A stretch of DNA of 64,000 nucleotides from a virus. Under the pieces are notes generated by a model. That model saw nothing but the letters and a program-made list of their open reading frames with translations. It was not told the DNA's origin and did no database searches. The position numbers were made by a program, and so were the translations under genes. Positions within the stretch are counted from its first letter, which is position 1; every line of letters starts with the position of its first letter. Positions 14,439 through 21,828 of the stretch are shown here, in pieces. The DNA lies in IMG/VR virus record IMGVR_UViG_3300025913_000021, positions 1-64,000 of that record; one strand, 5' to 3'.

Positions 14439-14712
14439 CGAACGTCCTCTCTGCATTCCGAACATTCTTACGTGGACAGCGGGTGTGTGTCACGGGGGCA
14501 GTGCCATCCTTCTTTACCCGCATCCATCGACCACAGGTCGGACAACGCATGTGCCCGCGCAAGCACCGCTTCTGCCAGGGATTCCAGCCACCGTACGGAC
14601 TCGGAAATTCGGACGTTGGTCCATATCCGCGATGACCGCAGACCTGGCACGTCACCTTGCGACTGAGCGGAGTGTCGTAGGCGAACGTGACCTCCGGTCC
14701 AGGAACCGTCAC
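14395..14712 (-). CDS. zinc-ribbon protein
   Basis: A 105-residue protein from GTG 14712 (GTGA overlap). CQVCGHRG, then CLRGHMRCPTCGRWM and TRCPRK give several metal-ligand pairs. The C-terminal 20 residues overlap the next gene by 44 bp and may be poorly conserved. Probable nucleic-acid or protein-binding small zinc protein. Confidence 0.55.
   Translation of the reverse strand: MTVPGPEVTFAYDTPLSRKVTCQVCGHRGYGPTSEFPSPYGGWNPWQKRCLRGHMRCPTCGRWMRVKKDGTAPVTHTRCPRKNVRNAERTFDGHPGTTPGGAGTP
14455..14467. promoter_or_regulatory. ATTCCGAACATTC element
   Basis: The fullest copy of the repeated element, near-palindromic (GAATGTTCGGAAT on the other strand), 17 bp before the ATG at 14438. Confidence 0.45.
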
Positions 14713-14891
14713 GACAGGTTCGGCTGGTACGGCGACGGTCGGCTCATCACGCGACGACGAAGCCACTCGATCTTCTCGAACATGTGCTTCTTGCATGCCC
14801 CCTTGTCGGCCTGGAACGACTTGTACGGGCACCCAGGAACGATGCACGGGTGAGTCGGCTTCTCGTAGCGACCCTCCTTGCCGATGAGCAT
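14709..14891 (-). CDS. C2H2/C2HC-like finger protein
   Basis: 60 residues. CIVPGCPYKSFQADKGACKKH has a Cx4CxnCxxxH arrangement like a single zinc finger, followed by a basic helix EKIEWLRRRVMSR. Starts at ATG 14891, sharing one base with the upstream stop. Probably nucleic-acid binding; role unknown. Confidence 0.65.
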   Translation of the reverse strand: MLIGKEGRYEKPTHPCIVPGCPYKSFQADKGACKKHMFEKIEWLRRRVMSRPSPYQPNLS

Positions 14892-15217
14892 CAGTAGCCA
14901 CGCTCCGCATGGGCATGCTTCTCGAACTCCGAGCGGATGACCTTCTTCCCGCAGGTGTCGCAGACCCAGTAGCCGACCTTGCGATCAGGTCGAAGGTTGA
15001 CGAAGCGCACGAAGCCGCGAGCAGTGGACCACGCCGACTTCTGCACGGTCGGATACGCACGGTCCTGGGAAGGAACGGCGTCCAGGACTCCCAGAATCAC
15101 TTCGGCTTCTCGGAGGAACTGAGCACGGTTCGACTCCCAGTCGTAGTCGTGCTCGCTGTTCGCGATCTCCCACAGCTTCCGCGCGACGACTTCGAGTCGC
15201 TCTTGCTGCTCGTCCAC
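14891..15217 (-). CDS. zinc protein of 108 residues
   Basis: GTG 15217 (MDEQQERLEVVARKLWEIAN) has GAGAGGGG 7 nt upstream. A helical N-terminal two thirds is followed by a zinc finger WVCDTCGKKVIRSEFEKHAH with the C2H2 spacing. The reading frame remains open upstream to about 15541, so a longer protein is possible (see next entry). Confidence 0.65.
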   Translation of the reverse strand: MDEQQERLEVVARKLWEIANSEHDYDWESNRAQFLREAEVILGVLDAVPSQDRAYPTVQKSAWSTARGFVRFVNLRPDRKVGYWVCDTCGKKVIRSEFEKHAHAERGY

Positions 15218-15541
15218 TCCAGGACCCCTCTCCAGGACGGCTCCGCATCCGCAGCGGTGGGCTAGCAGGTGATCATCGTGCCAGCGAGTGCATCCATGCA
15301 CCTCGCCTCGATCATCCCGCCACTCGACCTGCACTCCACCCCGCCCAACTCGCCTCCATGCTCCACGAGCTTTGCATCGAGTGGAGCACCGACGCCGTTG
15401 TCCTCGTCCGCCAGCTCTCCCTGGGTTCCCCACCGCCGAGAAGTCGATCTCGGTGGCCGTCTCCGCCACGTAGCCGTATGGACTGAGGGTTCCGTATGCC
15501 GTACGCCCGCACTCAATACTGCGCCGGGGCCCAACCGGCAT
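15218..15541 (-). other. in-frame open extension upstream of the 14891-15217 gene
   Basis: The same frame continues upstream to an ATG at 15541 (MPVGPRRSIECGRTAYGTLS) with CSTRCKARG and HRCGCGAV Cys clusters. Codon bias is weaker than in neighbouring genes and the ribosome site is poor. It may be a true N-terminal part, a separate older gene fused in frame, or chance. Confidence 0.35.
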
Positions 15542-15630
15542 CGGGCAGTAACCCTGCAACGGGGATCAGTGCCGAGGGTCAATCGGCCCCGGGGCTCGGT
15601 TGACGGTGGCCCGATCACCAAGGTCTCGGT

Positions 15631-15666
15631 TATCGCTGGTATCGCTGTTATCGCTGGTATCGGCTG
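15631..15666. repeat. 9-bp tandem repeat, four copies
   Basis: TATCGCTGG, TATCGCTGT, TATCGCTGG, TATCGGCTG in direct succession in a 290-bp stretch (15542-15830) that has no convincing gene. Could be a protein-binding array or a simple slippage product. Confidence 0.6.
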
Positions 15667-15830
15667 CCCTCGGCGGGACGAAGCTACCACGGCTTCGTTC
15701 GAGATCGGAACATGCTCTCGGGGACGTTTTGACACGCTGAGAGAGCTTGCGACCAAGCATTCGCGTTGGCTACTGTTCGGCTTGCCGGACGGTGACTCGC
15801 ATCCCCCGTGCGCGATCCTCACGGCAACTG

Positions 15831-15871
15831 CGGCCCACCTCGTCGAACCCCACCCCGATAGAGGTGGGCCG
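15831..15871 (-). terminator. hairpin terminator
   Basis: 11-bp stem CGGCCCACCTC/GAGGTGGGCCG with a 19-nt loop, 8 bp past the end of the large minus-strand operon (last gene 15879). Confidence 0.65.
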
Positions 15872-15878
15872 CTCCATG

Positions 15879-16049
15879 TCACGGCTCCTCGGCGATGACG
15901 TACACGCCCTGGAACTCCTCCTCGGTGCTGACGAGCCGGAACCACGAGCCCATCCAGATGTACGCGCAGCCGGTCGCCGGGTCGAACCAGCAGTCGCCCT
16001 CCTCCGGGTTCACCGGCTCCTGGTCACCGACCATCCGCATCGAGATCAC
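15879..16049 (-). CDS. 56-residue protein with EEP tail, last gene of its operon
   Basis: GTG 16049 in GTGA overlap. VNPEEGDCWFDPATGCAYIW followed by MGSWFRLV resembles short tail or cell-surface peptide repeats, then ends GVYVIAEEP. The operon stops here at a terminator, so the tail is not needed to start another gene. Confidence 0.65.
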   Translation of the reverse strand: MISMRMVGDQEPVNPEEGDCWFDPATGCAYIWMGSWFRLVSTEEEFQGVYVIAEEP

Positions 16050-16351
16050 GGCTCCTCCTGGATGGTCGGCGGGTCGAGGTAGCGGCACTCGTACTCGCAC
16101 ATCAGGTAGTCCGGGTGGCCGCACATGCACTGGCCATCGACAGCGGCCGGGTGCATCGACTCGCCGTGGTACTCGAAGTCCGGCTCGTCGATGTCGAAGC
16201 CGATCGGGTCCACGTGCCCTGGGCAAACGCCGAGGATCGCTTCCAGACGAGCGTCGATTTCTTCCTCCGTGATCATCGCGGCCCACTGCTCGGCCAGCTC
16301 GTGCACCTCGGTGAACAGCGCGGCCAGTTCTCTGAGTTCGTCAGCGTCCAT
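16046..16351 (-). CDS. hypothetical protein with EEP tail
   Basis: A 101-residue protein, MDADELRELAALFTEVHELA..., helical first half and CMCGHPDYLMCEYEC near the end (possible zinc site). Ends DPPTIQEEP with CAG GAG GAG CCG TGA, whose last bases give the next GTG start. Confidence 0.7.
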   Translation of the reverse strand: MDADELRELAALFTEVHELAEQWAAMITEEEIDARLEAILGVCPGHVDPIGFDIDEPDFEYHGESMHPAAVDGQCMCGHPDYLMCEYECRYLDPPTIQEEP

Positions 16352-16386
16352 ACCTATTAGGTCCAGCCGACGGCCCAGTCGTGAGG

Positions 16387-16569
16387 TCAGGGCTCCTCTT
16401 GGATCAGATACATGTTGTCGCCGTGCAGCCAGCCGACCTTCTTGGCGATGTCCAGAGCGATCATCCGGTCTCGCGCGCGGCGCAGTTCGTACTCGCTCGT
16501 GAAGATCAGCTCGTGCTCGGTCCCTTCGTGCGTAACCGCCACCAGGATCCAGGTGGGGACGACGGTCAG
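16387..16569 (-). CDS. 60-residue protein with EEP tail and CTG start
   Basis: Frame TVVPTWILVAVTHEGTEHEL... ending NMYLIQEEP. The only junction-type start is CTG 16569, in a CTGA overlap with the upstream EEP-tail gene, which carries GGAGGAG just before it. If correct, all four NTGA overlaps (ATGA, GTGA, TTGA, CTGA) are used in this operon. Function unknown. Confidence 0.55.
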   Translation of the reverse strand: MTVVPTWILVAVTHEGTEHELIFTSEYELRRARDRMIALDIAKKVGWLHGDNMYLIQEEP

Positions 16570-16736
16570 GGCTCCTCCTCGATGATGTAGATCATGAGCG
16601 AGTTGAAGGCGATCGACAGTTCCAAGTACACCTCGTTGAAGGGTCGGTGCTGAGTCGAGGCGACGTTCTCGACCAGCTCGTTGAACAGTTTCCGCGCGTG
16701 CAGATCCTCGTCAAGCGCGGTCTCGATCGGATTCAC
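16566..16736 (-). CDS. 56-residue helical protein with EEP tail
   Basis: GTG 16736 (GTGA overlap). MNPIETALDEDLHARKLFNE..., amphipathic helices, ending LMIYIIEEEP. The last codons GAG GAG GAG CCC TGA carry the ribosome site and CTG start of the following gene. Confidence 0.65.
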   Translation of the reverse strand: MNPIETALDEDLHARKLFNELVENVASTQHRPFNEVYLELSIAFNSLMIYIIEEEP

Positions 16737-17029
16737 ACGAAGGGGCTCAAGGGCGGGAAGTCCATGCGGGCCACGACCATCGTGATGACCTCGATGCTGG
16801 CCGAGCGTGGCCCCATCAGGCCGATGCCCATGAGCTGCGCGTCCATCGGTCGGTCGGCCTCGAAGTGGCTGGAGAACCGCGCGATAGCGAAGCCCTCATT
16901 TGACACGGCCTTCTTCACGACGACGTGCCGTCCTGCCAGGGCTGCCGTCTCCTCGACCCATTTCTGATGCTCGTCCAATTCCGACTCCATGCCGTTCATG
17001 ACGAGTTCGACGTGATACTCCAAACCCAT
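16733..17029 (-). CDS. hypothetical protein
   Basis: A 98-residue protein, ATG 17029 in a TAATG junction. Alpha/beta pattern with ARFSSHFEADRPMDAQLMGI; ends MDFPPLSPFV without the shared tail. Function unknown. Confidence 0.65.
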   Translation of the reverse strand: MGLEYHVELVMNGMESELDEHQKWVEETAALAGRHVVVKKAVSNEGFAIARFSSHFEADRPMDAQLMGIGLMGPRSASIEVITMVVARMDFPPLSPFV

Positions 17030-17304
17030 TAGGGCTCCTCCTGGATGGTGTACTGCCAGGTCGCCCAGCGGTAGATCATGCCGTGCGGTGGCTTGAGGGA
17101 TGGTCGGAAGATCGTCTGTTCACAGCGCAGGCACTCGGCCGTGCTCAGATAGGCCGCGCGCATTTCGTCCACCGGTTCGTGGAACCGCAGTATCCGACCG
17201 TCGAGCGCCTGGCAGAGGAAGCTGAGTCCCCAGCTCCCCGACTTCGGAATGAGCTGGAAGGCTTCGGGCGTCCAGTCCAGATAGATCGTGCGCGTGCCGG
17301 TCAT
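17029..17304 (-). CDS. hypothetical protein with EEP tail
   Basis: A 91-residue protein, ATG 17304 (ATGA). CLRCEQ gives one Cys pair; ends WATWQYTIQEEP. It uses a TAA stop, rare in this window, and still carries the GAGGAG of the tail before the next ATG. Confidence 0.7.
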   Translation of the reverse strand: MTGTRTIYLDWTPEAFQLIPKSGSWGLSFLCQALDGRILRFHEPVDEMRAAYLSTAECLRCEQTIFRPSLKPPHGMIYRWATWQYTIQEEP

Positions 17305-17537
17305 GGCAGCTCCACGATCTCGTAGTCCTCATAGCGCGCCGCGAACTGCTCGTCGGTGTACCAGCGGGAACCGACGACCTTGAGCGCCTTGCAGTGCTGC
17401 CCGCAGTGCGCACACGTGCCCTGGAGGAACGGGAGGGACTCGAACGCGAGCCGTCGCTCTGCCGCCACGCGGTGTAGCCCGTTGACCGCGTAGAAGCAGT
17501 TGACCTCCTCGCGAGGATGGGGGACTTGAATGGTCAC
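17301..17537 (-). CDS. zinc-binding-like protein with EEP-type tail
   Basis: A 78-residue protein, GTG 17537. CAHCGQHCKAL gives a compact metal site; ends YEDYEIVELP, the -ELP form of the tail. Function unknown. Confidence 0.65.
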   Translation of the reverse strand: MTIQVPHPREEVNCFYAVNGLHRVAAERRLAFESLPFLQGTCAHCGQHCKALKVVGSRWYTDEQFAARYEDYEIVELP

Positions 17538-17752
17538 GGCAGCTCCGAGATCACGTACTGCGGCCAGTCGGTTTCCAGGGCCGCGATGTGGTCGGCCTTC
17601 GCCTTCTCAACCCTGGCGACGCGAGCCTCCACGTCGAGTCGGTTCATCAGCACGCTGATCCCGACCTGGACGAGCACGATCGCGACGCAGGCACCGTAGA
17701 TGCAGACGAGCAGCACGTCGCTGATGATGCGACTTGCGAGATCACTGCTCAC
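17534..17752 (-). CDS. membrane-anchored small protein with EEP-type tail
   Basis: A 72-residue protein, GTG 17752. One membrane span (ISDVLLVCIYGACVAIVLVQ), then a short charged helix and the end WPQYVISELP. If the span is inserted N-out, the tail faces the cytoplasm. Confidence 0.7.
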   Translation of the reverse strand: MSSDLASRIISDVLLVCIYGACVAIVLVQVGISVLMNRLDVEARVARVEKAKADHIAALETDWPQYVISELP

Positions 17753-17928
17753 GGTTCCTCCTGGATGACCAGAAGTGGATCTATCTTGCTGTACCGACCG
17801 CGAGAGCTGACCTGCGCCGTATGGGTGATCTTGAAGCCCGGGTAGGGCAGGTGGCACCAACTCAGCGACTGGTCGTCCCAGTAGATGTAGTGGCCGCAGG
17901 TGTAGCACACCCGCATCCAGCGGCTCAC
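17749..17928 (-). CDS. 59-residue zinc-like protein with EEP tail
   Basis: GTG 17928. CYTCGHYIYWDDQSLSWCH gives Cys/Cys/Cys/His ligands; ends DPLLVIQEEP. Function unknown. Confidence 0.7.
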   Translation of the reverse strand: MSRWMRVCYTCGHYIYWDDQSLSWCHLPYPGFKITHTAQVSSRGRYSKIDPLLVIQEEP

Positions 17929-18149
17929 GGTTCTTCCTGGATGACGTACTCCGGGATGCCGGTGCGGTGCTCCATGCACTCGTAGGTCTGTCGAGCGCCG
18001 ACGAACATGCACCCGCAGTGCATCGTGAAGTGGTACTGGTTCACGTTCTTCGCCTCACGCGCGCGGAGCGCTGCGATGCCGAGCGCCTGGTGCACGTCGC
18101 TGCTGACGCGAGGTCGGCGCTGGCCGGTCTCGTACCACTCATCGCTCAC
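17925..18149 (-). CDS. 74-residue protein with EEP tail
   Basis: GTG 18149. Arg-rich helical start, CGCMF and CMEH in the second half, ends GIPEYVIQEEP. Codons TAC GTC ATC CAG GAA GAA CCG show synonymous GAA use for the two glutamates, unlike the GAG GAG in other copies. Confidence 0.7.
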   Translation of the reverse strand: MSDEWYETGQRRPRVSSDVHQALGIAALRAREAKNVNQYHFTMHCGCMFVGARQTYECMEHRTGIPEYVIQEEP

Positions 18150-18439
18150 GGCAGCTCCTCGATGACGAACGGTCGCGTCCGCCACGGTGAGGTGGTGATC
18201 GTGCCTTGGAAGCGCTTGTCCTTCGACGGGTGCGCGGTCACGTCGCGCTCGATGAGTCGCCCGCAGCCGCTACAGGTGGCCTCCTGGCCAACCCGGGGTA
18301 CGGTGCTGGCCGGAGCGCGCTGCGAGTACGCCGCAGGCAAGTGGCCACCGATGCTCGTCGGGCATTCCTCGTTCCACCAGCGCAGCTCCTTGCGGATGCG
18401 TCGGTGCGTGCGCTTGCGCTCGTTGCGGCCACGGGTCAC
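18146..18439 (-). CDS. basic zinc-finger-like protein with EEP-type tail
   Basis: A 97-residue protein, GTG 18439. Very basic N-terminus (RGRNERKRTHRRIRKELRWW), CSGCGRLIERD metal pair, ends RTRPFVIEELP. Probably nucleic-acid binding. Confidence 0.7.
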   Translation of the reverse strand: MTRGRNERKRTHRRIRKELRWWNEECPTSIGGHLPAAYSQRAPASTVPRVGQEATCSGCGRLIERDVTAHPSKDKRFQGTITTSPWRTRPFVIEELP

Positions 18440-18798
18440 GGTTCCTCGCTGATCACGTGGATGCTCTTGCAGCCGACCCAGGCGATCGGCCCACGCTCGT
18501 CGTCGGTCCAGGCGACATCGCGTGCGTCCCAATCGAGGTTGTCGCGATGCACGTCGCGCTCGAACTGGATTGCATCCTCACGATCGAGATCGCACTGCTG
18601 AGCCCAGTCAGGCGTGGGATCTGGACGCACGTCGAAAAGCTCATGGCAGCCGATGCAGCGCCAGGCGGTGCGCTTGCGGATGAAGCCCGCCGACTCCGGG
18701 ATGGTGTTGTGCCGGTGTGGCGTGCCGGTCATCAGCTCCATCTGGTGCTCCTCGATGTGGTCGCACGTCACCGTGCGGCACAGTGGACAGACCCTCAA
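18436..18798 (-). CDS. zinc protein with EEP tail, TTG start
   Basis: A 120-residue protein whose TTG 18798 overlaps the upstream stop as TTGA; a GTG at 18831 is possible but less likely. CPLCRTVTCDH and CIGCHELFD provide metal ligands; ends CKSIHVISEEP. Function unknown. Confidence 0.7.
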   Translation of the reverse strand: MRVCPLCRTVTCDHIEEHQMELMTGTPHRHNTIPESAGFIRKRTAWRCIGCHELFDVRPDPTPDWAQQCDLDREDAIQFERDVHRDNLDWDARDVAWTDDERGPIAWVGCKSIHVISEEP

Positions 18799-19217
18799 AA
18801 CGGGTGATCGTTCGGGTCGGTTTCCCACCACGCAGGCACTGCCTTGTGCGTCTGCGGCGTCTGCGTCTGCGGCGTGTTCATGGCCTGGCGACGCTCGCGG
18901 TCCTCCTTGCGCTTGTAGGCCGCGTCCATGTAGTCCTTCGCCTCCTTGAGTCCGAGGCTGTCGCCGTACGACCCCTTCGTCATGGAGCGACTACGCAGCT
19001 CCTTGATCGCCATGATCTTCTTGTCCGGGAACTCCTCGACCAGCCGGTCGGCGAGCACGACGTTGGGGTCCGGCTGTCCGTACGCCGGGTCGATCGGCGA
19101 ACCGTGGATCAGCTTGCCGAGCCACTCCTGCGTGCCCTCGCGCTGCTGCAAGAGCATGTCGCGCTCCATGCGCAGCGCGGCCACCTCCAGCTCCAGCTCG
19201 CGGCAACGGTCACACAT
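18795..19217 (-). CDS. coiled-coil protein with ribosomal L7/L12 C-terminal-like domain
   Basis: A 140-residue protein, ATG 19217. A coiled-coil N-terminus with CDRC is followed by KKIMAIKELRSRSMTKGSYG and DSLGLKEAKDYMDAAY. The pattern I-x-x-[IV]-[KR]-E-L-R ... LGLKEAKD is that of the bL12 C-terminal domain, which in the ribosome recruits translation factors. Such domains appear in scattered phage proteins; a role at the ribosome is a reasonable but untested inference. Confidence 0.7.
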   Translation of the reverse strand: MCDRCRELELEVAALRMERDMLLQQREGTQEWLGKLIHGSPIDPAYGQPDPNVVLADRLVEEFPDKKIMAIKELRSRSMTKGSYGDSLGLKEAKDYMDAAYKRKEDRERRQAMNTPQTQTPQTHKAVPAWWETDPNDHPF

Positions 19218-19431
19218 GGTGGGTGGTCTCCTTCGGGTCGATCTCGAACTCGGGGACCGTGTAGCCGGTGGGCACCCACTCGGTCGCGCTCACGTTCCCG
19301 TCCCTGTCAATGTTCGGGATGGTGTCCACGTAGTTGCGGCACTCGCGGCAGAACGAGCGCAGCCACTTCGTGCCGTCACGCTCCACGATCATCGCCTCGC
19401 GCACCGAGGCCGAGGTGTGCGGGCAGCTCAC
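19210..19431 (-). CDS. 73-residue protein with Cys pairs
   Basis: GTG 19431 (GTGA). MSCPHTSASVREAMIVERDG..., FCRECRNYVD in the middle, ends DPKETTHHV. Resembles generic small actinophage zinc proteins. Function unknown. Confidence 0.65.
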   Translation of the reverse strand: MSCPHTSASVREAMIVERDGTKWLRSFCRECRNYVDTIPNIDRDGNVSATEWVPTGYTVPEFEIDPKETTHHV

Positions 19432-19622
19432 GGTTCCTCCTGGATGATGTACGGCTGCATCACCTGGAGACCGTGGCCGGGAGGAGTTCTAGGCATGGTG
19501 GCGAACACCTTGCCCAGGTCGCGGAACGCTTGCTGCATCTTCCGGCCGTTCATCGCGAAGTCCACGTAGCTCTTGGTGACCGCATCGTCGGACGGGGGCT
19601 CGACGTTGGAAAGCTCACTCAC
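19428..19622 (-). CDS. 64-residue protein with EEP tail
   Basis: GTG 19622 (GTGA). PPSDDAVTKSYVDFAMNGRK resembles the short phrase VTKSYVD common around tail-fibre repeats, then ends QVMQPYIIQEEP. Function unknown. Confidence 0.65.
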   Translation of the reverse strand: MSELSNVEPPSDDAVTKSYVDFAMNGRKMQQAFRDLGKVFATMPRTPPGHGLQVMQPYIIQEEP

Positions 19623-19975
19623 TCCTTCACCTGACCAGTCCACGGCAGGTGCAGGCCGTCGCCGGGCCGACGAGGCACGTAGTGGATGTGCAGGTGGTAC
19701 ACGCTCTGCGTCGCGTGGAAGCCGTCGCTGGTGATGAGGTTGAAGTCATCGGGCGAGTGAGTGGCGTAGGTGGCAGCAGCCTCGAACACGCGCCCCGTGA
19801 TCATCGGGTCCTCGCTCGCGCGAGCGGTGTGCTTGCGATGGACGAACAGCCGATGACCGGGCACGACGGGGTTCAGCGGCTCGAAGCTCACCACATCGGC
19901 GAACTCGGTGTCCTGGTAGCTGTCCTCCGGCTTCGAGCTGCGCAGCTTCGCGCAGAACACGCAATCAGTCGTCAT
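19619..19975 (-). CDS. HIT-family hydrolase/nucleotide-binding protein
   Basis: A 118-residue protein. CVFCAKL at the N-terminus, the FEPLNPVVPGHRLFVHRKH strand-turn, and the catalytic triad HLHIHYVP near residues 95-102. HIT proteins cleave or transfer nucleoside phosphates (dinucleotide polyphosphates, AMP conjugates). The C-terminal tail is not of the EEP kind. Located within the small-gene operon. Confidence 0.88.
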   Translation of the reverse strand: MTTDCVFCAKLRSSKPEDSYQDTEFADVVSFEPLNPVVPGHRLFVHRKHTARASEDPMITGRVFEAAATYATHSPDDFNLITSDGFHATQSVYHLHIHYVPRRPGDGLHLPWTGQVKE

Positions 19976-20510
19976 CGTGGCTCGACAATCCCATGACGGC
20001 GCGACGAGCGGTGGCGTCGTCCAGGCCGACGAGTCCTACTAACGTGCGTCTGTATTGCTCGTCGAGGTCGGCACGCTGGCACCCTTCGAGGATGCGCACC
20101 GCATGGGTCTGAGCCTGCTCGTAGTCCCACTGACCCTTGTCCTGGCCGTCGATAACGACGGTGAGGAAGGGCTTGCCCTTGATGTTGACACCGGGCCGCA
20201 GACGCAGCCGCTGCACCGAGAGGTTCGGGTTCGAGTAGTCGGCGCGGTCCTTGCGTAGCTCCTGGATGACATCGCCAGCGGCGCGCGGATCATTGGTGGA
20301 GTGGGTGAGCTGACGGAACACCAGGGCGTCGTAGTGCGCGAGCACTGCCTGGTGGAGCACGTACTCGGCCCAGGCCCGCGCCTGGTCTACGTCGAGGAAC
20401 TGGCCGTGGTCCTCGTCGATCTCCAGCTTGAGGCGGTAGGTCCCGCTGGAGTCCGGTTCGGTGCGGACCCAGATGACGCCTGCGCCTTCATCGACGGGTT
20501 GCTGGGTCAA
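19965..20510 (-). CDS. hypothetical protein
   Basis: A 181-residue protein from TTG 20510. Begins MTQQPVDEGAGVIWVRTEPD; has YRLKLEIDEDHGQFLDVDQA and later DLDEQYRRTLVGLVGLDDAT. Two similar halves (a beta hairpin followed by a helix with QA-x-x-x-A) hint at an internal duplication. Function unknown. Confidence 0.65.
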   Translation of the reverse strand: MTQQPVDEGAGVIWVRTEPDSSGTYRLKLEIDEDHGQFLDVDQARAWAEYVLHQAVLAHYDALVFRQLTHSTNDPRAAGDVIQELRKDRADYSNPNLSVQRLRLRPGVNIKGKPFLTVVIDGQDKGQWDYEQAQTHAVRILEGCQRADLDEQYRRTLVGLVGLDDATARRAVMGLSSHDDD

Positions 20511-20766
20511 CGTGCTTCTCCTTCATCGGGGGGATCGGGAACTCGATGGCGAACACGCCGAGCACGTGACGCGCTTCCACGCTCTGCTGCGGACCGCCGA
20601 TCCACGGCGCGAGCACGAAGGACATGAGAGCACCGCTCTCGAAGTAGTGGATGCTGATGACCTTGTGATCGGAGTGCGTGACCCAGCCACGACCGCGCGG
20701 CATCCGAGCGGTGAGGTGAACCCGCATGCCGACCACGATGTCGGTGATCGAGATCTGCCGCCTCAC
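20488..20766 (-). CDS. hypothetical beta-rich protein
   Basis: A 92-residue protein from GTG 20766 (GTGA). ISITDIVVGMRVHLTARMPR then VISIHYFESGALMSFVL, consistent with a small beta barrel. Overlaps the next gene by 23 bp. Function unknown. Confidence 0.65.
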   Translation of the reverse strand: MRRQISITDIVVGMRVHLTARMPRGRGWVTHSDHKVISIHYFESGALMSFVLAPWIGGPQQSVEARHVLGVFAIEFPIPPMKEKHVDPATRR

Positions 20767-21005
20767 AGCGGCGGTGCTCCCCGCTCGGCGCGCTTCTCGT
20801 TCTCGTACGCGCGGCAGTCGTGCTCCGGGTGCTTGACGATGTTGACCTGATGCGAACACCACTCGGTGTGCTCCTGTCCGAGGGTCTCGTACGGCTCGGT
20901 CGGTGTGCGTTGGAGCTGCCGATGGAGTCGCTGGTTGGACTTCCAGGTCGAGCGAGTCGAACTCTCCCGGGCGTTGATGCGGGCCTCACGCCTGCTGATC
21001 GGCAT
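20763..21005 (-). CDS. 80-residue basic protein
   Basis: ATG 21005. MPISRREARINARESSTRST..., Arg/Gln-rich with CSHQVNIVKHPEHDC (possible Cys/His metal site). Probably nucleic-acid binding; no family recognised. Confidence 0.6.
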   Translation of the reverse strand: MPISRREARINARESSTRSTWKSNQRLHRQLQRTPTEPYETLGQEHTEWCSHQVNIVKHPEHDCRAYENEKRAERGAPPL

Positions 21006-21126
21006 CCGACTTCTCCTTGAGCCGACGGTTCCACTCGGTGACGTACTCGGTGAGCTGCTTGCTGAGCACCTCGATCATCCCGGTGATCTGGGCGTCCGTC
21101 AGCCCCTGGATGGAGGGCTTGGCCAC
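20986..21126 (-). CDS. 46-residue helical protein
   Basis: GTG 21126, one base after the previous stop. MAKPSIQGLTDAQITGMIEV... reads as two amphipathic helices; the last 20 bases overlap the next gene. Short but with consistent codon bias and in operon register. Confidence 0.55.
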   Translation of the reverse strand: MAKPSIQGLTDAQITGMIEVLSKQLTEYVTEWNRRLKEKSDADQQA

Positions 21127-21127
21127 C

Positions 21128-21397
21128 TCAGATCTCCTTCCACTGCGTCCCGGGGTTCTCGACCTGCGCCCGGATCGCGAGCTGCGCCGCCACGTCGGCG
21201 GTCGCGGCCGTGGCCATGATCGCGGTCTTGAAGTCGTTCCAGTCGGGGTGCTGCCGCTTCACGATCTCCTCGATGTACGGGTAGAGACCGTGCGGGTCGC
21301 GGCCGGAGTACGGCGTCTCCCAGTACACGCGCAGCACCTCGGCCAGGGCTGCGTCCAGCTCGGCCTGCTTCTCTGGCGACGGGCGCGGGATCTCCAT
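21128..21397 (-). CDS. hypothetical helical protein
   Basis: An 89-residue protein, ATG 21397 (ATGA). MEIPRPSPEKQAELDAALAE..., ends NPGTQWKEI. Charged and helical; function unknown. Confidence 0.65.
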   Translation of the reverse strand: MEIPRPSPEKQAELDAALAEVLRVYWETPYSGRDPHGLYPYIEEIVKRQHPDWNDFKTAIMATAATADVAAQLAIRAQVENPGTQWKEI

Positions 21398-21828
21398 CAG
21401 TTGCTCGGGCAGTCGCTGGAGTGGTCGTACTTGTACGGCGCGATCTCGACGCCACCGCACTTCGGGCAGCGCTCCCTGGGCGTGGCACTGCTCGGGTCGT
21501 GGTAACCCGGCGTGGGCTCGACCTTCTCGGGCGTCGCGTAGCCGGGGATGGTGAAGCCGAGGCTGGCGGCGTTGATGCACTCCATCGCGGTCTGACTGGC
21601 CCACAACGTTGTCCCCTCGCCCGTGACGGCGAAGTGGTGCCGCCCGCCATGCGCGTCGCAGGCCATGATCGAGACGACGGCCAGACGCAGGTCGTGCGAG
21701 TTGCCGAAGGTGATGCCCTCGGTGGCTCCGGCCAGATAGGCGTTGCGCATCCGCGCCGCCTCGATCGCCTTGGCCTGCTGGAGCTGCTCGCTCTCGTCAG
21801 CCGCCGGAATGATGGTCTCGTCGGTCAC
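21397..21828 (-). CDS. hypothetical protein with C-terminal zinc ribbon
   Basis: A 143-residue protein, GTG 21828. The middle has VSIMACDAHGGRHHFAVTGE; the end has RCPKCGGVEIAPYKYDHSSDC. Ribbon-type ligands suggest binding to nucleic acid or a partner protein. Function unknown. Confidence 0.65.
   Translation of the reverse strand: MTDETIIPAADESEQLQQAKAIEAARMRNAYLAGATEGITFGNSHDLRLAVVSIMACDAHGGRHHFAVTGEGTTLWASQTAMECINAASLGFTIPGYATPEKVEPTPGYHDPSSATPRERCPKCGGVEIAPYKYDHSSDCPSN

Noticed and set aside
15262-15945. Minus-strand frame over the 15.3-15.9 kb gap
   Set aside because: Weak codon bias, covers a terminator and a tandem repeat, and overlaps better-supported frames.
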